Below are positions 26,457 through 35,051 of a stretch of DNA of 64,000 nucleotides, one piece after another. This DNA is from Myxococcus eversor (lineage in GTDB: Bacteria; Myxococcota; Myxococcia; Myxococcales; Myxococcaceae). The notes beneath the pieces were generated by a model that was given only the letters and a program-made list of their open reading frames with translations, made no database searches and was not told where the DNA came from. Within the stretch, counting starts at the first letter, position 1. The number at the start of each line of letters is the position of its first letter. Made by a program: the position numbers and the translations under genes. The stretch is from contig NZ_JAAIXY010000028.1 in NCBI RefSeq assembly GCF_010894455.1, forward strand, positions 62,001 to 126,000, in the 5' to 3' direction.

Positions 26457-29408
26457 ATGTGGCGAAGGCTTGGAGTCGGCGGGGGCCTGTTGCTCCTGGG
26501 AGTCGTCCTGGCGTGGGTCGTGCTCGGTGGACCGTCGGGGGAGGGGCAAGAGCGCGGGAAGACCTCCGCTTTGGAACCTGACGCGGAAGGCCGGCGCTCG
26601 TCATGGGCCGCGCTGCTCGCCGCGCCCGTGTCCGCGCCCCGAGGCGGACAGGTCGTGCGAGGAGTCGTCATCGATATCGCGGGCCCGGTCGTGGGCGCGG
26701 TGGTGGTGGCGACCGAGGATACGCCTCGCAAGCCATTGAGTGCCCTGCCTTGCGACGATGACATGTCGTCGCTGAACGCGCGGTGCCCGGTGCGGGAGGT
26801 GTTGGACTGGTTGGACTCGGGCGAGGGCGCCATGCCTCCCCTGGCACGTACCGTGACGGACTCCGAGGGCCGCTTCACGCTGGCGGGCCTGGAGGTTGGA
26901 AGGTACGCGGTGTGGGCGGAGGGGCCGCGGAGCGTGGCGCTGCGCGAGGATGTCCCCGCTGGAACCGAGGACCTCGAGGTGTGGTTGGACGAGGGGCCCT
27001 CGCTCGCGGGCGAGGTGCGGGACGAGTATGCGCGGCCACTGGAGGGAGTCCGCGTCATCGCCCTCCTGGCGGCACACCGCCGCGCCTTCGAGGTGACCAC
27101 GGCACGGGACGGACACTTCGAGTTCGGGGACCTGCCGGACCAGGATTACAGCGTCCTCTTCTCCAAGGAGGGACTGCTCCCGGTGCACGTGAAGCCGCGC
27201 GGCGCGGACCTGCTCGCCATGGACGTGACGATGTCGCGCGCACGCCTGCTCTCGGGCCGCGTGGTCCATGAGGACGCTCCTGCCCCGGGGGCGAAGGTGC
27301 GCTGCGAGGGCCCCGACTGGAGTCGCGAGGTCGTCGCGGATGGCGAGGGTCGCTTCACCTTCGAGGGCCTGCCCCCTGGGCGCTATTCGTTCTCCGCCAG
27401 CGACGGCGAAGCGGTGGCCGAGGAGAGCGTGGGCCTGGGGCCCAGCGGCGACTACCCCGAGGTCGTGCTGGCGCTTGGCAGTGACGTGCTCCTGGAGGGC
27501 GTGGTGCGAGACGCCCGGGGGGCGCCCATCGTCGGGGCGAGCGTCCTGGCCTGGAGGCTGGGCGTGCCCTACATCCCCAGGCAGAATCACGCGACGAGTG
27601 ACGCTCGCGGGGTCTTCTTGTTGGGACCGGTGTCGCGAGCCCTCTACTCCGTCAAGGTCGATGCCCCGGGGTTCCTGGTGCACGAGGCGCAGCTGCGGCT
27701 GGGCGCGGACGGCGCGCCGCTCGTCTTCGTGTTGCGCGACGCCTTCACGGTGGAAGGCACCGTGGTGGATGCCGAGGGTCATCCCCTGGAGGGAGCCCAC
27801 CTCTCCGCGGTCTCCCCTTTGGACGAGCGTGGCCCGTTCGACGAGTCACTCAAGGGACGCGATGACCTGGTGGTGGAGAGCACCGCGACGACAGGGAAGG
27901 AGGGCGCGTTCGTGCTCTCCGCCGCCGAGGCCGGGGCGCGGGGCATCGTCGTCAGCCATGCGCTGTATCGGTCGACCTGGCTCTCCGTGACGTCGCCTCG
28001 AAAGGGGCTCCGGGTCGTGCTCTCGCCGGGCGCCACGGTGAGCGGCGAGGTGCTGTTCGAGACAGACTACCCGGTGCGGTCCGCCCACGTGACGCTGGTG
28101 TCGCGACTGCGCGAACCGGGGGACGCTCACGAGAAGACCGGGAGTACGGATGCGAAGGGACACTTCACGCTCCAGGGCGTCGCCGAGGGGCGGTATCGGC
28201 TCGTCGTCACGCCTCGGGAGCTGGCCTCGCGGCGTCAGTTGTCCAAGCTGCTGGAGGTGAAGGGGCTCGCACCCGTGCATGCGCGGCTCCAGTTCCTCGC
28301 CGGCCGCTCACTCGCGGGCGTCGTCGAGGATGGGGAGGGCAAGCCCCTCGCGGGTGTCTCGATTCGGGTCACTCCGGCCGTGGAGAACGTATCGGTGCGA
28401 GCGCGAGGCGCGGACTTCGTGATGCACCCGGGTGTGGCGACGGGCAGCTCCGATGAGGAGGGGCGCTTCGAGCTGAGCGACCTGGTGCCGGGGTCCTACT
28501 TGCTGGTGGCCTGGCTGAATGGCCATGTGCTGGAGGTGCCCCCCGCTTCGAAGGCCTCGAAGCCCCGGGGCTCGAGCCTGCCCTTCGTGCTGGTCGAGGC
28601 CGGAAGCGCTGAGCTGCGGCTGGTGATGCGCCGCGAAGTCGGCATCCGGGGGCGCCTGGTTCGGGAGGACGGCACCCCCGTCACCCGGTTCGAGGTGAAC
28701 GGCGTCTCCACCACGAGCCCGCGAGGTGAATTCTTTCGAGGCCCCCATGGAACCAGGCCGCAGGAGTTCCGCTTCTCCGCGCCCGGCCTCGCGACCCTCT
28801 CCATGAGGGTGGACGCGGTGGAGGGACAAGCCCTGGACCTGGGCGCGGTGGTGCTCCGTCCGGGGCGCCAGGTCCGGGGGCGCGTGACGGACGCGGCGAC
28901 CGGAAGGCCCGTGGTGGGGGCCCTGGTGGACGTGGGCGACGTCCCCACGGATGCGAACGGCTGGGCGGATGAGGCGATGCTCCACGAGGAGGATGGCGTG
29001 GTGAGGACGCGGCCGGACGGCACCTTCACCCTCCCTCATGTGCTGGAGCAGCCGTATGCGCTCGTCGTGTCGCATGAGGCGTATTCGCAGAAGCGCCTGT
29101 TGCTCGGTGCGAAGCAGGACGAGGTGGAGGTGGCGCTCGCGGTGGGGGCCCTGCTTCGCGGCACGGTGAGCGACCCGGCGGCGGACAACACCACGGTGAT
29201 TCTCTCGGGCTCGGAGAATGGCTACGTGCGGGAGCTGTCGGTCATCTCCGGACAATTCGAGCAGCCAGGCGTCCCGCCGGGTCCCTATCTGGTGGCGGTC
29301 CGGAGAGACAACACCGAGGACAGCGACACCCCACCTCCGGTGTTCCTGCCCCGGCGCGTCCAGGTCCCCGCCTCCGGCACGGTGACGGTGGACTTCGTGC
29401 CGCAGTAG
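26457..29408 (+). CDS. large carboxypeptidase-regulatory-repeat envelope protein
   Basis: 983 residues from ATG 26457; an in-frame GTG at 26445 is an alternative. One N-terminal hydrophobic segment (GGGLLLLGVVLAWVVLGGP) anchors or exports the protein. The rest is a chain of about ten CarboxypepD_reg-like Ig folds, each with a core such as DSEGRFTLAGLEVGRYAVWA, DGHFEFGDLPDQDYSVLF, GEGRFTFEGLPPGRYSFSA and DAKGHFTLQGVAEGRYRLVV. Such modules are common surface scaffolds in myxobacteria. The frame closes at a TAG (29406), yet protein-like sequence continues in frame beyond it (see the following remnant), so the true C-terminus may have been lost. Confidence 0.85.
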   Translation: MWRRLGVGGGLLLLGVVLAWVVLGGPSGEGQERGKTSALEPDAEGRRSSWAALLAAPVSAPRGGQVVRGVVIDIAGPVVGAVVVATEDTPRKPLSALPCDDDMSSLNARCPVREVLDWLDSGEGAMPPLARTVTDSEGRFTLAGLEVGRYAVWAEGPRSVALREDVPAGTEDLEVWLDEGPSLAGEVRDEYARPLEGVRVIALLAAHRRAFEVTTARDGHFEFGDLPDQDYSVLFSKEGLLPVHVKPRGADLLAMDVTMSRARLLSGRVVHEDAPAPGAKVRCEGPDWSREVVADGEGRFTFEGLPPGRYSFSASDGEAVAEESVGLGPSGDYPEVVLALGSDVLLEGVVRDARGAPIVGASVLAWRLGVPYIPRQNHATSDARGVFLLGPVSRALYSVKVDAPGFLVHEAQLRLGADGAPLVFVLRDAFTVEGTVVDAEGHPLEGAHLSAVSPLDERGPFDESLKGRDDLVVESTATTGKEGAFVLSAAEAGARGIVVSHALYRSTWLSVTSPRKGLRVVLSPGATVSGEVLFETDYPVRSAHVTLVSRLREPGDAHEKTGSTDAKGHFTLQGVAEGRYRLVVTPRELASRRQLSKLLEVKGLAPVHARLQFLAGRSLAGVVEDGEGKPLAGVSIRVTPAVENVSVRARGADFVMHPGVATGSSDEEGRFELSDLVPGSYLLVAWLNGHVLEVPPASKASKPRGSSLPFVLVEAGSAELRLVMRREVGIRGRLVREDGTPVTRFEVNGVSTTSPRGEFFRGPHGTRPQEFRFSAPGLATLSMRVDAVEGQALDLGAVVLRPGRQVRGRVTDAATGRPVVGALVDVGDVPTDANGWADEAMLHEEDGVVRTRPDGTFTLPHVLEQPYALVVSHEAYSQKRLLLGAKQDEVEVALAVGALLRGTVSDPAADNTTVILSGSENGYVRELSVISGQFEQPGVPPGPYLVAVRRDNTEDSDTPPPVFLPRRVQVPASGTVTVDFVPQ

Positions 29409-29743
29409 GACGGGGCGACGCTCCACCTGCGCGTCGCGGACGCGAGCGAGCACTCCGTGGTCATCCTCGCGCAAGGGACGGTGCCCGCGCCGAGCACCCG
29501 GGCGGACCTGGAGCAGCTCCAGTCCCTCAAACCGCGTGAGCTGGGGCGGGGAGGGGCTGGACGTTCCGCTCGCAGCCGGAGGGGACCTATACGGCCTTCG
29601 TCTTTCGACGCGGTGAGCCGCATCCCTTCAGTTGTGTGCGAGAGGAGTTGATGCTGCCGGGCACGGGTGAGGTGACGCGGGAGCTGACGCCTTCGTGGAT
29701 GCCGCTGCCTGCGATGTCGTTGTCGAGCATGGAGTGGTACTGA
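29409..29743 (+). pseudogene. frameshifted remnant of a C-terminal extension
   Basis: Directly after the TAG at 29406-29408 the same frame reads DGATLHLRVADASEHSVVIL and continues to about KPRELGRGG. At a G-rich tract (about 29543-29560) the sensible frame shifts, continuing TFRSQPEGTYTAFVFRRGE, HPFSCVREELMLPGTGEV and ending SMEWY with TGA at 29741-29743. Both parts look protein-like in composition and beta-strand pattern. The simplest reading is a decayed C-terminal domain of the upstream gene or of a former neighbour, broken by a stop and a frameshift. Sequencing error in the G-tract could explain the frameshift but not the in-frame TAG. Confidence 0.5.
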
Positions 29744-29794
29744 TGGCGCCAGGCCCCTTCGCGGCGGAGTTCCTGGCGACTACGATTGGGTGCC

Positions 29795-30199
29795 ATGTCC
29801 CGCCTCCGTCCACTGTCTCTCGTGGCCCTGCTCACGCTGGCCTTCGCACCGTTGGCGCTCGCCGCTGCTGGCACCCCCCAGCTCCAGGCCTTCTTCCAGC
29901 CCGAGCTGACCCAGGCCAGCTATCAGCAGAAGGCCTATGCCCAGGTCGCCGGCAAGTGGAAGCAGCCGGCGCGCAAGGGATTGCCGGCGGTGGGCCGCAG
30001 GACGGTGGTCCAGGCTGTGATTGGCCGCGATGGCAAGCTCGTCACCGCGGTGGTCTCCCAGGAGTCGGGCTCCAAGGTCTGGGATGACGCCGCGCTGGCC
30101 GCCGTGAAGAAGGCCGCGCCGTTCGCCCCGCTGCCCAAGGACTACGCGCTGGCCACGCTCGATGCGCACTTCCATGTCGCGTGGGTCGCCGCTCCGTGA
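29795..30199 (+). CDS. small secreted TonB C-terminal-domain protein
   Basis: 134 residues from ATG 29795. A Sec signal peptide (LSLVALLTLAFAPLALA) is followed by a TonB_C-like fold: VVQAVIGRDGKLVTAVVSQE, then a SGSKVWDDAALAAVKKAAPF helix and PLPKDY. It lacks the N-terminal anchor and proline-rich spacer of true TonB, so it is not an energy transducer on its own. It ends 36 bases before the ATG of the giant coiled-coil gene on the same strand and could be cotranscribed with it. Confidence 0.78.
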   Translation: MSRLRPLSLVALLTLAFAPLALAAAGTPQLQAFFQPELTQASYQQKAYAQVAGKWKQPARKGLPAVGRRTVVQAVIGRDGKLVTAVVSQESGSKVWDDAALAAVKKAAPFAPLPKDYALATLDAHFHVAWVAAP

Positions 30200-30234
30200 A
30201 TGTCCTCGCGCGCTCGTCCGTCCCGGCCCCATCG

Positions 30235-33200
30235 ATGACATTCCGGTCCCACTGCCTCGCGCCCCTGCTGCTGCTCGCGCTCGCCCTGGTGGCCCCACCC
30301 GTCGAGGCGGCGCGCAGGCCTCGAAGCGTCCAGAGCGCGACGAGCGTCGTCGGCCTCTGGTCCGAGTCGCAGCACGTCTATGTGAAGGGGGACGTCGGCG
30401 TCTCCTCGGGGCAACTCGCGGACCTGGAGGTGTGGCTCACGAAGAACGCGCCTCACTGGACGGTGGTGTTCCTGGAGAACGCGGAAGGTGAGCGCTTCGT
30501 CGACGCGGAGGGCACGCGCTTCACGGGCATCGACGCCGCGTTGCATGCCCTGGGAAAGGGGCTGTCCAATCGCACGGGCTTCGGCGAGTTGAAGCACCCG
30601 AGGACGCGGGAGCCGGACGGCGCCGTGTTCCTTCTGTCCCTGGCGGAGAGGAACCTGTCGTACTTCGGCTCGGAGGCGCAGGACCGGCGCAAGGCGGGAG
30701 ACGCCCAGTGGAAGGGTGACCTGGATGCAGCGGCCATCGAGGCCATGCGCAATGGCGGGCGCATCATCGACGCGGCGAAGAACACCGTGACGCTCGTCGA
30801 TTCGCGGGTGGCCGCCGCCGTCGACCAGGAGGAGGCTGAGCGCGCCCGACTCATCGAGGCCCTGCGCGGCCGGCTCATCGCGATGCAGACGGAGCTGCCG
30901 CGTCTCTCCGAGCAGCGGCTCGCGGCCTTCGGGACGGTGTTGCCCCCGGGACTTCCGCGCGCGGCCGTGGACCTCGCGGGCGTGGCGCCTCAGATCGCCA
31001 AGGCCCTGGCGCTGCTGACGCCTCCGGAGAAGGCCGACCTCGCGAAGGCGACGGCGGTGCATGACGGCGTGCGGGCGAGCCTCGACGGGCTGCGCTCGGC
31101 GATGGAGGAGCACCGGACCGCGTCCGAGCGACTGAAGGCGCTGGAGGCCGCGCGGGTGACGCTGGCCGCGAATCCACTGGCCGCGTTCGCTTCCGAGGGG
31201 CTCTCGGAGCTGCGCGTCGTGACGGAGACGGCGAGCGGCGCGGTGCGTGACATGACGCCTGCTCACGGTGCCGCGCTCACCACGGCCGAGGCGGTGCGCG
31301 CGAAGGTCACCGAGACGCTGGAGGCGGCGGGGCGGGATGGCCAGCGACTCAGTGCACTGGCGAAGCTGTTGGATGACCTGGCGGCGAGGCCCGAGGTGGA
31401 GGTCTTCCAGGTGTCGCTCGACGAGGCCCGAGTGGCGTGGGGAAAGGCTCGCGAGGCATTCGTGGCGAGGGTTGGCACCTACGGCGTGCTGCTCCGGGCG
31501 AGCGAGGAGTCCTACCAGCGCGCTGTCGTGGCGGCGGACGAAGCGGAGCTGGCGCGGAGGATGCGCACTGGCGGCGGGACGGCGGGTGGCGCGGGCCTGC
31601 TCATCGCGGGCCTGCTGGCGCGTCGTCGGCGCAACGCGAGCCGGCTCAAGGCCACCGAGCTGCATGGCCGCTGGCGCACGGCCATCGACGAGAAGACGCA
31701 TGCGCTCTTCGGGCTCCTGGAGCGCACGCACCTGTGCGCCGGCGAGTCCCGCGACGACATCGCGAGGCGCTTCGAGGGCCTCACCCGGGAGCGGGGGCAA
31801 CAGCTCGCCTCCGACGTGGACGAGCTGTTCCTCCTCGCCACCGCCGCCGCGCGCGTGCTGCATCGGGCCGAGGACCTGCTCACCGGCTCCGGGATGACGA
31901 ACGCGCTGGGGGCCCACCTGGGGACGGCTCGCTACGAGCAGGTCACCCGCCTGCTGCGCGACGAGCCCATCGTCTTCCACCCCGACGAGGGCGTGGAGGG
32001 CGTGCTGCGCGGGCCGCGCACCGAGGCGCAGCGGCTCATCGGCGACCTGAAGAGCTATCAGCCCTTCTCGCTCTCCTTCGAGGCCTTGCTGGAGGCGTTC
32101 AACACCCACGCCGAGCGGGCCCTGGTGCTGCTGGGCTCCCTGGAGACGGCTTCATTTACTTCGGTGGAGGCGTTGACCGCGCTGAAGGACTTCATCGCCG
32201 AGCTGCGGGAGGTCCCTCCCGGGGACGCGGTGCTGCGCGTGAAGGAGGTCACCGGTCAGGTCGTGCCGTGCCTGGATGCGCTCGTGAAGCAGGCCCGGCC
32301 CCTGTTGAAGGCGGACCCGCTCGCCGCGCTGGAGGGGCCGCTCGCGGAGGGCGGACGGCGGATGGCGGAGGCTCGGGCGCTCATGACGGTGCTGACCATG
32401 GCCGAGCGCGAGGTGCTCCCCGTGGTTTCGCGAGCGGGACGGGCGCTCGTGGACGCGGGCCTGTCGCGTCGGTGGTTGGATGACGCCGTCGCCGCGTTGG
32501 GACACACGGCGGAGGAGACGGCCAAGGCGCTGGTGGACCGGCCGGCGAAGGACGCCGTGGAGGCGCTGGCTCAATCCTTCACGGCCCTGGCCACGCGAGC
32601 GAGCGAAGCGGACGAACTGGTGGCGCTCGCGGCCCGGGCCCGGGATGCCCTGGCGCGCGTGGAGCGGGAGACGGCCACGGCCCGCGAAGAGCTGGGGACG
32701 TCGATGGACAAGCCCGCCTCGGCGATGCTGCGTGAGAAGGACGCCGACCCGTCGGACCGGCACGCCTCGGGTGTGGGCTCGCTGCGCGAGGCGCGCGAGG
32801 CGCTCGGGGACGGGAAGCTGGATGCCGCGCTCGCGGGACTCACGGCCTCGCTGACGCGCGTGGGCGAGGTGGAGGCGCTCCTCGCTGACAGTCGCGAGGC
32901 ATCGAGGACCTTCGCCGCGCGTCGTGACGCGTGTCGCGAGGAGGCCCGTCGGCTCGAGGCTCGCGTGGTGGACGGCACCGTGCTGCTGGAGACCTTGATA
33001 GCTCGCTATCGCCCCTCCGCGCTGCGCCTGCGGCCAGAGGACCCGGTGCATCCGGAGGCCAATGGCACGGTGCGGGACAACGCCTCCGAGGTCGCACGGC
33101 ATCTCGGCGACGCGGCGACGCGCCTGACGGAGGCGGACCTGGCCCATGCGGAGGCCCGGTTGCTGGCCTCCGTCGCGCTGCTGTCGGAGGTGGAGGCGCG

Positions 33201-34161
33201 GCACGCCCAGGCCCACGCCCGGCTCGACGAGGTCGACGAGAAGTCGCGGCGGCTCCAGTCCATCGAGGAGGGCAACGCCAGGACGCTCCTGCTCGCCGAG
33301 GGGCTGAGCCGCGCGTGTGACGCCGACGCGTCGGACGCGCGCACGATGCAGCCCACGCACAGGGCCCGTGACGCCGCCCGACAGGTCCTCCTGGCGGCGG
33401 TGACGGCGGCGGAGTCACGGCCCGCGGACCCCTTCGACGCCGCCGAGCGGCTCGCCTCCGCCTGTCTGTCGATGGAGCAGGTGCGGCAGGCCGCCGCGTC
33501 TGACCGGGCCCACCATGCCCAGGCGGAGGAGAGCCTGGCCTCGGCCGACCGCGCCGTGTCCTCCGCGGACCGTTGGATTCGCCAGGCCGCCACCGACGGC
33601 ATCGGCGACAGCCGCGCGACGACGGCGGCCATCAGCGGCCTGGCCACCCTGCGACACGAGCTCGACTCGACGAAGCGGGCCTTCGCGACGCCCCATGGAG
33701 ACTGGGTGGCCTTCGACAGGGTGGCGGACCGCATCGCCTCCGAGGCCGCGCGCAAGACGGCGGACTTGCGGGGCGAGCTTCGCGCCGCGGAGGAGGCCTC
33801 CGACGCCATCCGGTCCGCCGCCAGCATGGTGCAGTCCGCCGCGACGTGGATGGGCAGGGCGGGGGGCTCCCAGCTCGACTCCGCGCGCCGCTCGCTCGAC
33901 AAGGGGCTCTACGCGGAGGCCCTGCGGTCCGCGGACGCGGCGACTCGCGAGGCTCGCGACGCCATCGAAGAGGCCGAGCGCGAGGAGGAGCGCCGTCGCG
34001 ACGAGGCCCGTGAGCGGGAGCAGGCCCGCGCGGCTGCCTCCTTCTCCAGCTCCTCTTCTTCCAGCTCCTCTTCCTCGAGCAGCGGGTCCGGCTTCTCCAG
34101 CTCTTCCTACGGCAGCGGTTCTTCGGGGAGCGGTTCGGGCTTCGGCAGTTCGAGTTGGTAA
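30235..34161 (+). CDS. giant secreted alpha-helical protein with Ser-rich tail (TPM-like N-terminus)
   Basis: About 1308 residues from ATG 30235; in-frame GTGs at 30181 and 30196 overlap the preceding gene and have no better ribosome-binding site. A signal peptide (LLLLALALVAPPVEA-AR) precedes a roughly 170-residue domain that looks like the TPM/Psb32 fold (TSVVGLWSESQHVYVKGDVG, HWTVVFLENAEGERF, EPDGAVFLLSLAERNLSYF). A possible membrane segment followed by RRRRNASR lies near residues 448-467. The remainder is long Ala/Arg/Glu-rich helix. The tail is poly-Ser/Gly ending in ...GFGSSSW, resembling the low-complexity tails of TPM-domain proteins. Function unknown; envelope scaffold is a guess. 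Confidence 0.8.
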   Translation: MTFRSHCLAPLLLLALALVAPPVEAARRPRSVQSATSVVGLWSESQHVYVKGDVGVSSGQLADLEVWLTKNAPHWTVVFLENAEGERFVDAEGTRFTGIDAALHALGKGLSNRTGFGELKHPRTREPDGAVFLLSLAERNLSYFGSEAQDRRKAGDAQWKGDLDAAAIEAMRNGGRIIDAAKNTVTLVDSRVAAAVDQEEAERARLIEALRGRLIAMQTELPRLSEQRLAAFGTVLPPGLPRAAVDLAGVAPQIAKALALLTPPEKADLAKATAVHDGVRASLDGLRSAMEEHRTASERLKALEAARVTLAANPLAAFASEGLSELRVVTETASGAVRDMTPAHGAALTTAEAVRAKVTETLEAAGRDGQRLSALAKLLDDLAARPEVEVFQVSLDEARVAWGKAREAFVARVGTYGVLLRASEESYQRAVVAADEAELARRMRTGGGTAGGAGLLIAGLLARRRRNASRLKATELHGRWRTAIDEKTHALFGLLERTHLCAGESRDDIARRFEGLTRERGQQLASDVDELFLLATAAARVLHRAEDLLTGSGMTNALGAHLGTARYEQVTRLLRDEPIVFHPDEGVEGVLRGPRTEAQRLIGDLKSYQPFSLSFEALLEAFNTHAERALVLLGSLETASFTSVEALTALKDFIAELREVPPGDAVLRVKEVTGQVVPCLDALVKQARPLLKADPLAALEGPLAEGGRRMAEARALMTVLTMAEREVLPVVSRAGRALVDAGLSRRWLDDAVAALGHTAEETAKALVDRPAKDAVEALAQSFTALATRASEADELVALAARARDALARVERETATAREELGTSMDKPASAMLREKDADPSDRHASGVGSLREAREALGDGKLDAALAGLTASLTRVGEVEALLADSREASRTFAARRDACREEARRLEARVVDGTVLLETLIARYRPSALRLRPEDPVHPEANGTVRDNASEVARHLGDAATRLTEADLAHAEARLLASVALLSEVEARHAQAHARLDEVDEKSRRLQSIEEGNARTLLLAEGLSRACDADASDARTMQPTHRARDAARQVLLAAVTAAESRPADPFDAAERLASACLSMEQVRQAAASDRAHHAQAEESLASADRAVSSADRWIRQAATDGIGDSRATTAAISGLATLRHELDSTKRAFATPHGDWVAFDRVADRIASEAARKTADLRGELRAAEEASDAIRSAASMVQSAATWMGRAGGSQLDSARRSLDKGLYAEALRSADAATREARDAIEEAEREEERRRDEAREREQARAAASFSSSSSSSSSSSSSGSGFSSSSYGSGSSGSGSGFGSSSW

Positions 34162-34198
34162 TCGCGGGCAGGCGCACGGACGGTTATGGTGCGCCCCC

Positions 34199-34924
34199 AT
34201 GGCAACTCCTCATATCTCCGCGGCGCCCGGCGACTTCGCCGACGTGGTGCTGATGCCCGGTGACCCCCTCCGGGCTCGCTATATCTCCGAGCGCTTCCTG
34301 ACGGACGCCCAGGGCGTCACCTCGGTGCGCAACATGTTCGGCTTCACCGGCACCTATCAGGGCCGCCGCGTCTCGGTGATGGGACACGGCATGGGGGTGC
34401 CTTCCATCTCCATCTACGCCACCGAGCTCGTCAAGGTGTACGGCGCCCGCGTGCTCATCCGCGTGGGGAGCTGCGGCGCGCTCCGCCCGGACGTGAAGCT
34501 GCGCGACGTCATCGTCGCCACCGGGGCCGGCACCGACTCGAAGGTGAACCGGATGCGGCTCATGGACCACGACTTCGCGGCCGTGCCGGACTTCCAGCTC
34601 GCCCGGTGGGCGATGGAGGCGGCGGAGCGACGGAACAAGGCCGTGCGCGCGGGCACTGTCTTCACCTCGGACTTGTTCTACCACCCGCAAGAGCAGCTCA
34701 CCGCCACGCTGGTGCGCATGGGGGTGCTGGCCATCGAGATGGAGGTCGCCGGCCTGTATGGCGTGGCCGCCGAGTTCGGTGCGCGCGCCCTGGCCCTGCT
34801 CACCGTGTCGGACCACCTCCAGACGGGCGAGGCCCTCTCGCCCCAGGACCGGCAGACCTCGTTCGACGAGATGATTGAGCTGGCGCTCGACGTGGCCCTC
34901 AAGGTGCCCGCGCCGACGCCCTGA
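34199..34924 (+). CDS. deoD: purine-nucleoside phosphorylase, DeoD type
   Basis: 241 residues from ATG 34199. It opens MATPHISAAPGDFADVVLMP, nearly the same as Escherichia coli DeoD, and keeps LMPGDPLRARYI, VMGHGMGVPSISIY, RVGSCGALRPDVKLRDV, AIEMEVAGLYGVAAEFGA and TVSDHLQTGE, which contribute the phosphate, ribose and base sites (including the catalytic Asp in VSDH). It cleaves purine ribo- and deoxyribonucleosides to base and (deoxy)ribose-1-phosphate in purine salvage. The long upstream in-frame extension to 33515 is a shadow of the preceding gene. Confidence 0.96.
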   Translation: MATPHISAAPGDFADVVLMPGDPLRARYISERFLTDAQGVTSVRNMFGFTGTYQGRRVSVMGHGMGVPSISIYATELVKVYGARVLIRVGSCGALRPDVKLRDVIVATGAGTDSKVNRMRLMDHDFAAVPDFQLARWAMEAAERRNKAVRAGTVFTSDLFYHPQEQLTATLVRMGVLAIEMEVAGLYGVAAEFGARALALLTVSDHLQTGEALSPQDRQTSFDEMIELALDVALKVPAPTP

Positions 34925-35051
34925 CGCGGACAGTCGTCACTCGGGAAGTGTGGCCTCGGCCACGCCCGGAGCGCCCCCCAGGGCAGGGGGGCGCCAAAAA
35001 ATCTGGGAGGGGCTTTGTGCTCGAACGATTCTCGGGCCATCCTTCGGCCCG

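Noticed and set aside
30142..32109. Long minus-strand open frame opposite the giant helical protein
   Set aside because: Arg/His/Gln-rich, no motif or ribosome-binding site, and the plus strand has a signal peptide and consistent codon bias.
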